Below, piece after piece: positions 35,099 to 46,525 of a stretch of DNA of 64,000 nt. The notes under the pieces were generated by a model, which was not told where the DNA came from, searched no databases, and was given only the letters and a program-made list of their open reading frames with translations. Position 1 is the stretch's first letter, and every line of letters starts with the position of its first letter. Made by a program: the position numbers and the translations under genes. Origin of the DNA: Annona cherimola (Eukaryota; Streptophyta; Magnoliopsida; Magnoliales; Annonaceae); assembly GCA_030490835.1 (NCBI GenBank), contig CM059975.1, forward strand, positions 12,839,579 to 12,903,578, in the 5' to 3' direction.

Positions 35099-36964
35099 CT
35101 CGGGTCACCACCCCAAGAATGCGGTTCGCCGTACCCTGCTTCCTCACCAACGGGGATCGTGTAGTTCTGCCAAAAATTCACGATGTAAATATCACAATCT
35201 TAAAAAGTTAAATTTAAAATCTTTTTCTTTTTTAAACTTCTTTCTTTGTTAAAGCATCACTGGTTTACAGTAGTCTTATTAATTCGTTTAAACTTTTCAA
35301 GTATCCTTTATTTTAAAATACGAAAGACTATACGGGTAGGGGGAATAATTTCTACATATGGTTGCACAAAAAGCACCGTATGCGTAGTCAAAAAGTCCTT
35401 TCCTGCTTGAATTTGGGTATCGGTTAATTTCCCTCCTATTCTATGGCGATTGCCATTGCCACATCTCAGCTTTTTCAAACTACGCTTACTGGTGTGTTGC
35501 AATGATAAAATTATTGGATAAAAAGTTTTTGAAATAGAAAAAAATGATGTGATATGATAGGGATAATTATGAGAATGAAGAGAATAAAATTAAAATAAAT
35601 AGGTTAGTTGTAAGGATAATTATAAAAATGATTAAAAATAAAATAGTTGTATAAGAAGATATGGAGAAATAATTAAAAAAAAGATAATTATAGAAAATAA
35701 AAAACTTTAAATTGAAAATTTTAAATATAAACAAACTCACCCATAATAGCAGTACAATTTCATGTAAAGTGATTGATTAAGAAAATACAAGAAGGATTAT
35801 CTGCAGTTTATTTTTCAATTTGTGAGTCTTTGTCTTTAATGATTATCCTTTTCAAGATAGTCAAGCATGCTTAGGATCAGCTAAGCCCATATGATAGGAT
35901 GTCATGGGAAATTGAGAAATTTTACGTTCTCATAATTTTTTTCATTCTTTATGTAATGAATAACTTTTTATGGAATAAATAACATTTTAATTTTCAATAT
36001 AACATAATATCTCATTTTTTCATAGATAACAACTTTACCTTTTACATTTTCAATTCCTTCAACTCTAATACAAATTTTCATTACCAATTCATCACAATCC
36101 TTTCTGATTCACATCGTATCCCATGGACGTGAAATCTTGACGCGATTTTGAATGACGAAACGTCTCTACAAATCTAGAAATGGTTTTTTTGTCCGTGCAA
36201 TGTGCAACCAGACGAAGCCTTAGATGAAGAGAGGTTATTATATATTAAAAAATAAAAAATATATATTAGAAATAAGAAAATTAATATTGAAAGCGGAAGA
36301 AATAAAGTTCTATAAAAAAGTTGAATTATGGCCCACCCAATGGGGCTGATGTTATTCAGCTGGGGGCTGATAAGAAAAAGTTGTAATCAATTTCTAGTCT
36401 CTTGTTCTATCAAAAAAAAAAAAAAAAACTCTAGTCTCTTGGGCTTTGTCTATCATAACATCCTATGAGGTCCATTACGATTCACATCTATTTAACATTT
36501 GGGATTCCACTTGCATCAGAAAAAAAAAAAAAAAAACATTCCATCAAAGCAGTATTTGAACAATTTCTATAGTCAAATTAGTTCAATGAGGAAATATGGA
36601 TTTGGTTTCTCATCACGTTACTCAAGCAGAGCTGAGTATATAATGCTTTAGTATTCTTAACAGGCATTTGATTTAAGAAATAAGAAATCAATGGGAAAAA
36701 AAAATACTTTATGATATCACCAGCATTCAAAATGACGTGGAGTAGTATTTTGTGCAATACTTCATTGTAAATAATTCAATAGACCCGAGTGCACCATGAA
36801 ATTCAATATACCTAAATACATTAAAACTTTAGTGTAATCGATTGCAAAACTAATTTTAAAATTTTTTTGAAAACTTTTTATAAAACTATTAACCCAAATA
36901 TATTTAACACGAAACTAAAAAGACAACCGTATCTTTCTTAATTACCACCTCCTTAAGCAAGGAT
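35099..36964. other. Gene-free interval between array genes 4 and 5
   Basis: It includes a MITE of the 31033 family (about 35510-35745, ending CAAACTCACCCATAAT) and a poly(A) micro-insertion at 36393-36441. A second A-run lies at 36520-36537, with ATTCCA on both sides. A half fold-back core lies at about 36835-36915. Nothing coding was seen. Confidence 0.55.
36393..36441 (+). repeat. Poly(A) micro-insertion with 12-bp direct repeats
   Basis: TCTAGTCTCTTG (36393-36404 and 36430-36441, perfect) flanks TTCTATC and 17 A. Confidence 0.8.
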
Positions 36965-38374
36965 CTAGGATGGTGGGTGAAAGTATCTAAAAATAGCCAG
37001 GAAAGTCTGCAAGAACATGAGGACGACGATAATGACGGCAGATGTTAAGAAAAAGATGAAACAGATGGCCTTGAGTTTATGTGGGCGTTTGTGCTTGAAG
37101 TCCGCAGACTTGGCATTGAGTCGGATGCTACAGTAGGCATTTATTCGATCGACGACATCCGCCAAGTAAAGTTCGTCGGGATAGATGATTATGCGTCTGC
37201 CGAGCTGGTTGAAAAGATCAACTACTTGTTGATGACTGCCCAAGCAGTTGTCGATGATCCCTTTTCCGCACAAAACCGCGACGTCTTCCGCGGTGTTGAC
37301 GAGAGAATCCATGAAGAAGGCGTAAGCCGTCACCCGCGCATCGCGCTGGGGATCCGATTGCTCAAAGGCAATGAGGTTTGAGAAGAGGGATTTGGTGTCG
37401 TCGTCGATGGATAGATGTGGGATTCTCAGGAGCCCATGCCTATCATCAAACGCGATGTCTGAGCGGTCATGATCGGCGCTGCCGCTCTCTAACTTCACCC
37501 CTGCCGCAAGAAGCTGCGTGGCACCAGGAATCGATTTCAGATCAGCAACCGATGAAGCCTTCAGCTTCCTTCCATCGATGTCCGGAAAAAGATTTAAATG
37601 TACTACATGGAGCAAATGCTCGGGATTGTCCACGGCGGGGGTGCTGCCCGCTTTGATCTTGTCTTTGAAGAATTCCTGAGCGACTGTCTGGAGAGAGACG
37701 CCGATTAATCCGTGCTCGGAACAGGCGATCAAACCGAAGAGGCTGTCAAGAACAAAGAAAGGGAGTTGGTTCTCCAGCGAGAGCACGTCTTTTTGAACGG
37801 CATGGAAGAGCCATCTCTTCTGGAAGATGAGATCGTCTGATTGAATGGGGCGGCGGTGAGTTTCCTTGAGAAGAAGTTGGACGATGAAGCAGCCGTCAAG
37901 CAGCAACATTTCAATGAAATCGTTGCGGCCGATGTTGTCAAATGGTTTCAAGTAAAGCTTACGAGCTGTTTGCTCCAAGTCCTTGACGGCCCCTAGAAAC
38001 GTGTCCAATCCCGCGCCTCCAGGGACGGCGGAGAGGGCCTCTTGCAGGTAGCTCCATTTCTGCTGTTCCACAATTTCCTCCATTGTGGAGTACTGCAGGC
38101 GGAGACGGCCTAAACAGACAACCTTAGGGCGTCGGGCGGCGTCGTCGCCATTCACTCTCCGGAGGCAGTAGGAGAGTCTGTCCAGCTGACTGCCTTCCGT
38201 GGGTGAATTGCTGAGGAGCTTGTGCCTGAGAGAGTCCGCCCATGTTGGCTCGGGAATGCTACTATTATCGACTTGCTGTTGCGAATCCTCCTCGCTGCCT
38301 CCTGGATTACGATCGTTAGGTGTAGGATGGAAATCTGAAACCCCGGAAGCAAAATCCTGCGCAGCATCATTCAT
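36965..38374 (-). CDS. DUF247 (UPF0481) protein, array gene 5
   Basis: A single exon encodes 469 aa from the ATG at 38374 (MNDAAQDFAS). The frame stays open another 76 codons upstream but has no earlier ATG, and that part translates a hexamer repeat (Phe-Thr) and Phe runs, so I leave it out. The acidic tail leads to EPTWADSLRHKLLSN (42-56), then the domain: LSYCLRRV at 67-74, VVCLGRLRL, KWSYLQEALS, LLDGCF at 158-163, KRWLFHAVQKDVLSLENQLPFF (ENQ near 201-203), HLLHVVHLNLFPDI, TQLLAAGVKLE, VTAYAFFMDSLVN. The C-terminal segment reads FFLTSAVIIVVLMFLQTFLA. The usual GP after the first strand is GR here. Function is unknown. Confidence 0.92.
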   Translation of the reverse strand: MNDAAQDFASGVSDFHPTPNDRNPGGSEEDSQQQVDNSSIPEPTWADSLRHKLLSNSPTEGSQLDRLSYCLRRVNGDDAARRPKVVCLGRLRLQYSTMEEIVEQQKWSYLQEALSAVPGGAGLDTFLGAVKDLEQTARKLYLKPFDNIGRNDFIEMLLLDGCFIVQLLLKETHRRPIQSDDLIFQKRWLFHAVQKDVLSLENQLPFFVLDSLFGLIACSEHGLIGVSLQTVAQEFFKDKIKAGSTPAVDNPEHLLHVVHLNLFPDIDGRKLKASSVADLKSIPGATQLLAAGVKLESGSADHDRSDIAFDDRHGLLRIPHLSIDDDTKSLFSNLIAFEQSDPQRDARVTAYAFFMDSLVNTAEDVAVLCGKGIIDNCLGSHQQVVDLFNQLGRRIIIYPDELYLADVVDRINAYCSIRLNAKSADFKHKRPHKLKAICFIFFLTSAVIIVVLMFLQTFLAIFRYFHPPS

Positions 38375-38527
38375 CTCGATGCACCGCCCACGATGGAAAA
38401 ACGAGAATAAGCACAAGAACCCTGTCTCCTGTGAAACAAAGGCCCGCACTGCATGAGTATGATAGAGCTTATGCCTATGAGTACGATAAAAAAAATAAAA
38501 GAAAAAAAAAAAACCGAAAGCAAAGGC

Positions 38528-38660
38528 AAAAGTGAAAGTGAAAGTGAAAGTGAAAGTTCCTCCGGAATTCAGGATCCGGATGTCAGAACTTGCGCCTGAC
38601 AACTGCGTAAAAAAAAAAAAAAATTAAAGAAAAGCAAAGGCAAAAGTGAAAGTAAAAGCT
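38528..38660. repeat. AAAGTG hexamer repeat and a second copy of its surroundings
   Basis: About five AAAGTG units at 38528-38557 lie about 155-185 bp upstream of the gene 5 ATG. A second GCAAAGGCAAAAGTGAAAGT lies at about 38634-38653. On the gene's strand this is CACTTT/ACTTTC-rich and could lie in the 5' leader. Confidence 0.7.
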
Positions 38661-39243
38661 TACGCCTAGAAGGCGAATCAATACAAATTAAACAAAACAA
38701 AAAAAAAAGTAATAAAGATAAAAGCGAAACGAAATAAATGCAAATGCAATATTCTTTCTCCATGCTGAAGCAAAGGCAAGTTGTCAACCATAAGCCTTAA
38801 TTGATTAATTATGAAGCTAGTTCTCTGTCGTTGCCTTAATTTGCTTAATCATAATATACGCCTCATAAATAAATGTAAATGTACTGTACCATATCTCCTA
38901 TGTACAAAGAGATATGCTTTCTTCCTATTGGAATCTGCTCATAGGACTGCTTTATCTGAAATTGTACGTCTGGAAATTTTAAAATTTTCTAACGAAACCA
39001 TCCTATTAGCACATCTGACCATTTGCGTATCCGGTATCCTTTTATTTATGCAATTGATTATTGTTTAAAAGCATTACGTGATAATTTTCGACATGGTGAA
39101 ACATTCATGCATCACATATAGGAGTTATCGTTGAGTAAATTTATATGGTATAATTACACTTCATAGAATTGGAGTAATGAGGAAATTGTGCTGGGAACAT
39201 CATGACTAATACGTATTGAGCACCACTTGGATACTTGCATAAG

Positions 39244-39287
39244 TTTAACCCATTTTCGCCATCAAAAAAAAAAATTTAACCCATTTT
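39244..39287 (+). repeat. Poly(A) micro-insertion with 13-bp direct repeats
   Basis: TTTAACCCATTTT (39244-39256 and 39275-39287, perfect) flanks CGCCATC and 11 A. Confidence 0.85.
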
Positions 39288-39770
39288 AATTTTTTTTCCG
39301 TGAATACGAGTCCAAATAAGTTTTTTTACTCCCTAACTTTTATAATTTGTAATTCTTAAATTTTTTAAAATAAAAGCATTTTCTAAATATACCAATTACA
39401 TTTAGCTTTAATCCTAAATATACCCATTATATTTTCAAAATTCCAAATATTGCTACTACATTTGCAGTTAATCCCCAAAAATGTTCATTTCATTAAAAAC
39501 CGTTAATGAAATTTTTATAAATGCCCAAATTACCTTATTATAAAATAATAAAAGATGAAATAAAATAAAAAATTAAATTAAGGCTCTCCAAATTTAGAGC
39601 TCCTATGCAATTAGGACATTGGTGAGTTATGACATTTAATTTTTTAATTATATCCAAATTTTGATTGGCATATTAGTAAATTTCACATATTAGCTAACAA
39701 TGTTAATTCATGGATTGTGCGTTTTTTTAAATTAGTTGTAAATGTAAGGGGCATATTTGGGATTATAGTT

Positions 39771-39817
39771 AAACATACTATGTATATATTTTTTTTGATG
39801 AAACATACTATGTATAT
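39771..39817 (-). repeat. Poly(A) micro-insertion, minus orientation, 17-bp repeats
   Basis: AAACATACTATGTATAT (39771-39787 and 39801-39817, perfect) flanks a stretch that reads CATCAAAAAAAAT on the minus strand. Confidence 0.85.
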
Positions 39818-40836
39818 TTGAGGAAGCTCTAAAAATAAAAATAAGCACATGAAAACACCACAACAAATTTCATTTTATATAGCTAATTTTCTAGTCACAT
39901 GTAGCATATATTTGGCTATATTAGATATATTTTTACTTCAATGGATTATTTAACTACAAATTCTAAATTTTTATGAGCTGTGATTTTTGGTTAAATGTAA
40001 GTATTTTTACATCAAATACAATTAAAAGTAATGTCTAATTTAGCAATTAAAATTTGACTGCTGGTCGTATATAATAATTTTTACAGAAAATGTTTAATTT
40101 TTTATTTTTATATTTAAATAATATAAAATATAAAATTTCATAGGTAAAAATTTTAATTGGGAACATACATCCGCGTAAAAATGAAAAATAAAAAATAACG
40201 AATCTTTCGCAAGCATCCAAACAGGACTGCACATATATTCTAAAATTGTTAGTTTGAACGTGGCATTTCAGACAAGTAAGGCTTCGTTTAGCAAGATATT
40301 AAAAAAATTTCTATTTTTTTCACATTTTGATATGTTTTAGTATACAATTACCCAGTCACTCTATTTTTTAAATTATTGATTTTATATTCCAATTATTTTT
40401 AAAATTTTTAATACAACTATCCAATTTATTTTATATTTATTCTTTTTCACTTCTAATCATTACCCTTGTTCGCTTTTTCAAAATTTTTCTTGTAAAAAAT
40501 TTCCTTAACCACATATAAAACAGACCGTAATTCTAATTCAGTCATTTTCTTTCATGTTCTCTAATTAAAAAAAATCAAATATCTCAAGTTCTATGCATGG
40601 TATTCATTCATTCACCGAATGAAGAAATGCCTTCTAACCTAATTAATCTGGGATAGTTGTTTGGTGGCACACCTTAAAATTCACGAAAAGTCATAAAATA
40701 AGCAATCACGAACTCAAAAGGAACATAAATCGAAAGGAGATGAACATACACATGTAACATGAACTACTTACAAATCTTAGCTCTTTCTAGGGACTAATTA
40801 ATGATTCTAAACAACCATCGTCACACATGCATGCAT

Positions 40837-42273
40837 CTAGGTTTGTGGCTGGAAATAGGAAAACATAGTAAAGAAAGTTTGCAAGAACTGGAGGAGAATA
40901 ATAACAGCTACTAAGGAAAAAATAACCCAGGAATTATTCAAGTAGTCCATGTTGTGTGGGAAGCTAATTGAACGCCAAGCATTCGAATTACTTCGGATGC
41001 TGCAGTAGTAGTATTTCCGTATACGCCCAATTACATCTGCAAGATAAACTTCGTCAGGATGGATAATGAGATTCTTGCCCAGCTCGTTGAAGAGATCAAC
41101 CACTTGTTCATTACAGCCCAACCAGTTGCCAATGATTCCTTTGTTACGCAGCACGGCGACGTCTTCAACCGTGTTGATGAGACGATGCATGAAAAAGGTG
41201 TACGCCGCCACGGGCGAACCACAAGAAGGGTGCAATTCCTCACAGGCCGTAAGGTTGCAGATGAGCGATTTGGTGTCGTCGTCGACGCAAAGACGCGGAA
41301 TTCGAATCACACCGTCTTCGAATCCGATGTCTAATCGGTCGCTGCTGCTGCTCCTGAACTCCGCTCCTGCCGCCGCCAGCTGCTTCGCGCTGGGAAATGG
41401 CTTCAAATCAGCAATGGGCGCACTCACCTTGCTCCCGTCGACGCCCGGAAAGAGATTGGAATGCAGCAGGTGGAGGAAATGTTTGGGATTGTCGACGCGG
41501 GAAGTGGATTCGATTCGGCCGCGGAAGAACTCCTGGGAGACCGTGAGAAGCGAGGTGTCGTTGGGAGACACGATCAGATCGTAGAGGCGCTGGAGAAGGA
41601 CGAAAGGGATTTGGTTTTCCAGCAACAGCAAGTCGCGCTTGACCTTGTGGAAGAGCAGTCTGTCGTGGAAGATGGGATCGTTCGGGCCGACAGGTCGACG
41701 GCGGGTTTCCTTGAGGAGGAGTTGGAGGACGAAGCAAGCATCGACCAGCATCGTGAGAATGAATCTGTCGCTGCCGACGTCGTCGATGGCTTCGGAAATG
41801 CACTGCCGTGCGGCTTGTTCCGAAACTCGGATTGCCGCTACAAATGTTCCCAATCGTCCAACGGGATCGGGAGCGAGGGCCTCTCGCAGGTAGCTCCATT
41901 TCTGCTCTTCCAAGCCGTCTGGTAGAGCAAACATGGAGTAGCACAGGTTGCGTAGGCCCAAAGAGATGACCCGACAGCTGTAGGCTTCTCGACCGCCGCG
42001 CTCGAGGCGGTAGGGGACGAGGCAAATATTGCAAAATGAGGCAGTAGATGAGCCGGCTGGTGTAGGATTAGTGATGGCGGTCTGGAGTCGGAGCACTTGC
42101 TGCAGCTGTGCGAGGTAATCCATCCACAGCTCCTTCGTGATAGACTCCAACAAATCCTTGTCAGAATCATCATCGTCTTCTTCTTCTTCTGCTCCTGAAT
42201 CGCCAGCAGAATCCATGGGCGGTGGCGATTCGCTTTGTTGGCCTCCTGCGAAGTCGTCTTGGGTGGTCTGCAT
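40837..42273 (-). CDS. DUF247 (UPF0481) protein, array gene 6
   Basis: A single exon encodes 478 aa; ATG at 42273 (MQTTQDDFAG). The tail has a strongly acidic run (EEEEDDDDSDKD, 29-40) and then a helical stretch (LWMDYLAQLQQVLRLQ, 49-64) in place of the WVDSLR motif. The DUF247 domain follows: CNICLVPYRL at 81-90, VISLGLRNL, KWSYLREALAP, VDACF at 177-181 where the others have LDGCF, RLLFHKVKRDLLLLENQIPF (ENQ near 219-221), HFLHLLHSNLFPGV, KQLAAAGAEF, VAAYTFFMHRLIN. The C-terminal hydrophobic segment reads SLVAVIILLQFLQTFF. It is the most diverged intact member at the N-terminus and the last of the array. Function is unknown. Confidence 0.92.
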   Translation of the reverse strand: MQTTQDDFAGGQQSESPPPMDSAGDSGAEEEEDDDDSDKDLLESITKELWMDYLAQLQQVLRLQTAITNPTPAGSSTASFCNICLVPYRLERGGREAYSCRVISLGLRNLCYSMFALPDGLEEQKWSYLREALAPDPVGRLGTFVAAIRVSEQAARQCISEAIDDVGSDRFILTMLVDACFVLQLLLKETRRRPVGPNDPIFHDRLLFHKVKRDLLLLENQIPFVLLQRLYDLIVSPNDTSLLTVSQEFFRGRIESTSRVDNPKHFLHLLHSNLFPGVDGSKVSAPIADLKPFPSAKQLAAAGAEFRSSSSDRLDIGFEDGVIRIPRLCVDDDTKSLICNLTACEELHPSCGSPVAAYTFFMHRLINTVEDVAVLRNKGIIGNWLGCNEQVVDLFNELGKNLIIHPDEVYLADVIGRIRKYYYCSIRSNSNAWRSISFPHNMDYLNNSWVIFSLVAVIILLQFLQTFFTMFSYFQPQT

Positions 42274-42460
42274 TGGTTTCGGGTCTAAGAGCTAGACGCC
42301 ACCGACCACCTAGGAAGAAACGACAAACATTTAACAGACCGAAGGGCTTTTTCGCCAGATAACCGGTTAGAGTGAAAAATAGGTCCCACTCGACCCGTGA
42401 CCCACCCAGCCTTTGCCCGAGTCCGGTGAAGATTTTGACCCCACAAAGAATTCGCCGAAT

Positions 42461-42865
42461 GATCTTTTACGAGTTACGACCGGTCGGAAATCCGGTGATT
42501 TCCGACCGGTCAAAAAATATATTTTTTAAATTTTTTTTTGAAAAATATTTTTATAAATATGTTAATCTAGTTATATTTAATCTATAAACTAAATTTTATC
42601 ATTTTTAGATGTGTATATATATTTATTTTGGATTTTTACATACAGGGGTATTTAAGTCATTTTAAGAATATTTAAAATGACTTAAATACCCCTGTATTTA
42701 AAAATCCAAAATAAATATATATACACATCCAAAAATGGTAAAACTTGATTTATAGATTAAATATAATTAGATTAACATGTTTATAAAAATATTTTTCAAA
42801 AAAAAATATATATATATATATTGTTTGACCAGTCGGAAATCCTTTCCGACCGGCCGTAAAAGATC
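42461..42865. mobile_element. Fold-back element, 405 bp (copy F8)
   Basis: The outer arms GATCTTTTACG and CGTAAAAGATC pair. The left arm carries its own perfect 14-bp hairpin, GACCGGTCGGAAAT (42478-42491) with ATTTCCGACCGGTC (42498-42511), and the right arm a similar imperfect one. The core has ATAGATTAAATATAATTAGA and AAGTTTTACC-type inverse motifs and is palindromic about 42660. Non-coding. Confidence 0.88.
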
Positions 42866-44160
42866 GGTATTCGAATATTTTAATTTCAAGAGGCAGAACG
42901 CGATAATCATGTTCCTACCAATCTTAACCAGCTCCTGTCTAAGTATATAAATTATTTTATAAATTATATGACTTACTTATGTAAACGTTGTTTTATTGAA
43001 TAAATATATTTAACTTTATGACTTATTAATATAAATATGATTTATATTGATATACGTTTAACTTTATAATTTATTTGTATTGATAAATCTTTATTTCTTA
43101 ATTGCATATATGTTGTTTAAGTTCTCTCATTCACATCTTTATCAATAAAACAAAATATATTATCTATATTGTTTATATCTTATAAGAATGAATATTATTA
43201 TTTAGCAATTTAGCAGTTTTAATTATAATTAAAATTTTATATTAATGTTTTTTAAGGTTGATACACATATTTATCAAGATAAGTTGTAAACAAAATTATT
43301 TAAAATTTTTTACTAATACTTTGTTACAAAAATTGTGTTTTACTTACTAATTAGTAAAATATTAAACATTTAACCTTTAAACTTATCCTAAATATAAGTA
43401 TGTATTGATATGGATATTGTCTTGGTACCGATCTGAGACTAATTCGAAGTTTGTCCCAAGACTTATCAAAAAAATGTGAGGGTCGGACTAGCTTTGTACC
43501 TACCCGGTATAAAAAGTACAATCAAACAGGATTTTTAAATGTAGGGTTAAGGGTTGAACACACCCTTACCAGCCCCCATTTTCATCCCGAGATATAATTG
43601 CTTTCAACGAAGAGTCCATTTAGATTTAGATATAGATAATAAAATGCTAGTTGATCATTGCACACCGGTCCAAAAGCATTTTTTAGACATTTTTCATAAA
43701 TATGTTAATTTAATTATATTTAATTTATAAATCAAGTTTTACCATTTTTGGATACATGTATATATTTATTTTAGATTTTTAAATACAGGATTATTTAAGC
43801 CATTTTAAATAATTTTCAAAATAAATATATACACGTATCCAAAAATGGTAAAACTTGGCTAATGAATTAAATATAACTATATTAATAATATTTATAAAAA
43901 AATTTCAAAATAAACAAAAAAAAAATTTCAGACCAATCTGAAATCATTGAGAATATCGGGACTCAAATAAAATAAGATTTTTTTCCGCTTATTCTTAGAC
44001 AACTTTTTACGCATTTGGTATCTTAACTTACTATCAATACTATTTTTACGAGTCTATATAGTTTTATTTTTACAAGTCCCGCCTAGATCTACCATAATGT
44101 CAAATTGGCAATTCTAAACTATAGTATTATCAAGTTCAGATGTTATGGGGCAGTCGGGAA
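42866..44160. other. Gene-free interval with a second fold-back copy
   Basis: A weaker fold-back copy (F9) lies at about 43651-43951: TTTACCATTTTTGGAT, then the inverse ATCCAAAAATGGTAAAACTT. A decayed relative of the 5572-6288 hAT family is visible at about 43360-43570 (GTTTGTCCCAAGACTTATCA). No gene. Confidence 0.6.
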
Positions 44161-46490
44161 AAGAATTCATATAGGAATATATACATATATATATATATAT
44201 ATATTATTAGGGACTTATGTAATTCCTTTAAAATCTAAGATTTTAATTCTTAATAGAAAATCTGATCCATTTAGTATATTTAGCCTCATTTATTTATCTA
44301 GAATACTAAGTTCATCACAATCAAGTATGTTTATGGGTCACATACGTTCAGTATATATATATATATATTCATTTATAAATTATGAAAAATGCTTAGATCT
44401 ATTTCTACATGTATTAGAATTTAATAATACCTTGTAGAATCATTTATTCACATATAAATGATATTTTGGATGGTTTAGACATCGCAAATACTATTTTAAA
44501 ATTGATATTTTAGTATTTTTTATAATTTACAGATGAATATATATATTTTCTAACAAATGTGGTCTGTAAACATACTTGATTGAAATGAAACTTGACCCCC
44601 TAGATAAACAAATGATATTAAATACAATGAATAAATTAGATTTACTATCAAAAATTAAAATCTTAGATTTTGAATGGATTAAATGGGTTCACTTCTATAT
44701 AATCCAATTACATAAAAGTGTATATATATAGGGTTCTGCTTCTATGCAATCAGGTTACGTAGAAGTCGTATAACTCCTTTAAAATCTAAACTTTTAATCC
44801 TTGATGGAAAATCTAATTTATTCATTGTATTTAACATCATTTATTTATCTAGGAGATTAAGTTTCATCCCAATCAAGTATATTTATGGGCTACATTTGTT
44901 AGGAAAAATATATATTCATGTGTAAATCATTAAAAATGCTAAAATATCAATTTTAAAGTAGTATCTTCAACATTTAAACCATCCAAAATATCATTTTTAT
45001 GTGAATAAATAATTCTATAAAGTATTATTATATTTTAATATATGTATAAATAGATCTAATTGTACACATAAATATATATATTTTTCAACAAATATGGCCC
45101 ATAAACATACTTGATTGTAATGAAACTTAGTCCTAGATAAACAAATAATGATAAATACAATGAATGAATTGCATTTTTTTTTAAGTATCAAAATTTTAAA
45201 TTTTGAAAGGGTTATATGAGTCCACTTCTAGAAGCGAGACTCATATATATAGAGATAGGGGAATTTTCATGTGCAACACCACTGCACCGTAATTAACATT
45301 AAAATGGGCCCCACGTGATGATAAAATTATAATGTACTTCACCTATTGTACTTAGAATAATGTATTCATTATCATATCAATTATCATCTCAATCAAATAT
45401 GTGTATGAATCCTATCTAAAAATGGTACAAATTCAACGTAATAAAATAGTCTGATGTAAATAATAACTTTAAAGTAATTTTTTCAATATGTAAACCATTT
45501 GCTATAAAATTTACATATGGATAAATGATTATATAAAGTTTCATTGCATTCTAATATATGTAGGGGCCCAAAAATGGGCAAATGAGAATAGCTCTTATAT
45601 ATATAAGCTGAGACCTATTCTAGTGCAGTGCACTTGCACCGTAGTAGCGGTACATTTGGTCAAAAATGGGTCCACATATACTAAAATGTAATGAAACTTC
45701 ATACAATCATTTATTTATATATAAATTTTATAGTAAATGGTTTATATGTTGAAAAAACTACTTCAAAATTGTTATTTATACGAAATTATTTTATTATGTT
45801 GAATTTGTACCATTTTTCAAATGAGATCCGTACACATATCCAATTATGATGAAAATTTGTATAATAATAGAATACGTAATTCTAAATATAGTCGGTGAAG
45901 TATATTATAATTTTATTATCATGTGAGGCCCACCCGCGGTTGAATATTACTCCATATGTATATGAAAAATAATCAAGTGCATTCAGACTACACCATAATT
46001 ACGGTGCAAGTTCATGCATTGTGGGCCCACTTGATCATGAATAAGAAATTTACTCCACCCATTGTATTTAGAATTATTTGCTCTATTAGCATACTAATTT
46101 TCATCCAAATCCAACATGTATATGTGTTTCATCTTAAAATGATACAAAATCAATGTAATAAAATAGTTTAATGTAAATATTAAGTTTAAAATAGTATTTT
46201 CAACATCTAAACCATTTAAAGTATGATTTTTTATATGGATAAATGATTGTATAAAGTTTAATTGCATTCTAATATATGCGGAGCTTATTTTACAGTAGAC
46301 CGCACCATAATTATGTTGATTTTGTACTATTTTAAGATGGGGACCTTACACATGTTGAATTTGGATGAAAATTAGTGTACTAATAAAGTGAATAATTTTA
46401 AATACAATAGGTGAGATAAATTTTTCATTTATGATCAAGTAGGGCTCACGGTACATGGATTGCATGATGCAGTTGCATACACCAAATTAT

Positions 46491-46525
<35 letters not shown>

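Larger units (their letters stand above)
38661..40836. other. Gene-free interval between array genes 5 and 6
   Basis: It holds the dispersed repeat at about 39365-39835 (related to 13690-14370) and two micro-insertions (39244-39287 and 39771-39817). A MITE remnant of the 31033 family lies at about 40280-40510. The small frames at 38811-39068 and 40047-40232 show no domain. Confidence 0.55.

Noticed and set aside
1..42273. A small secreted Cys-rich HPS10-like gene beside the DUF247 genes, as at grass S and Z loci
   Set aside because: I looked for short frames with a signal peptide and several cysteines and found none I could defend. Short multi-exon genes could be missed by eye.
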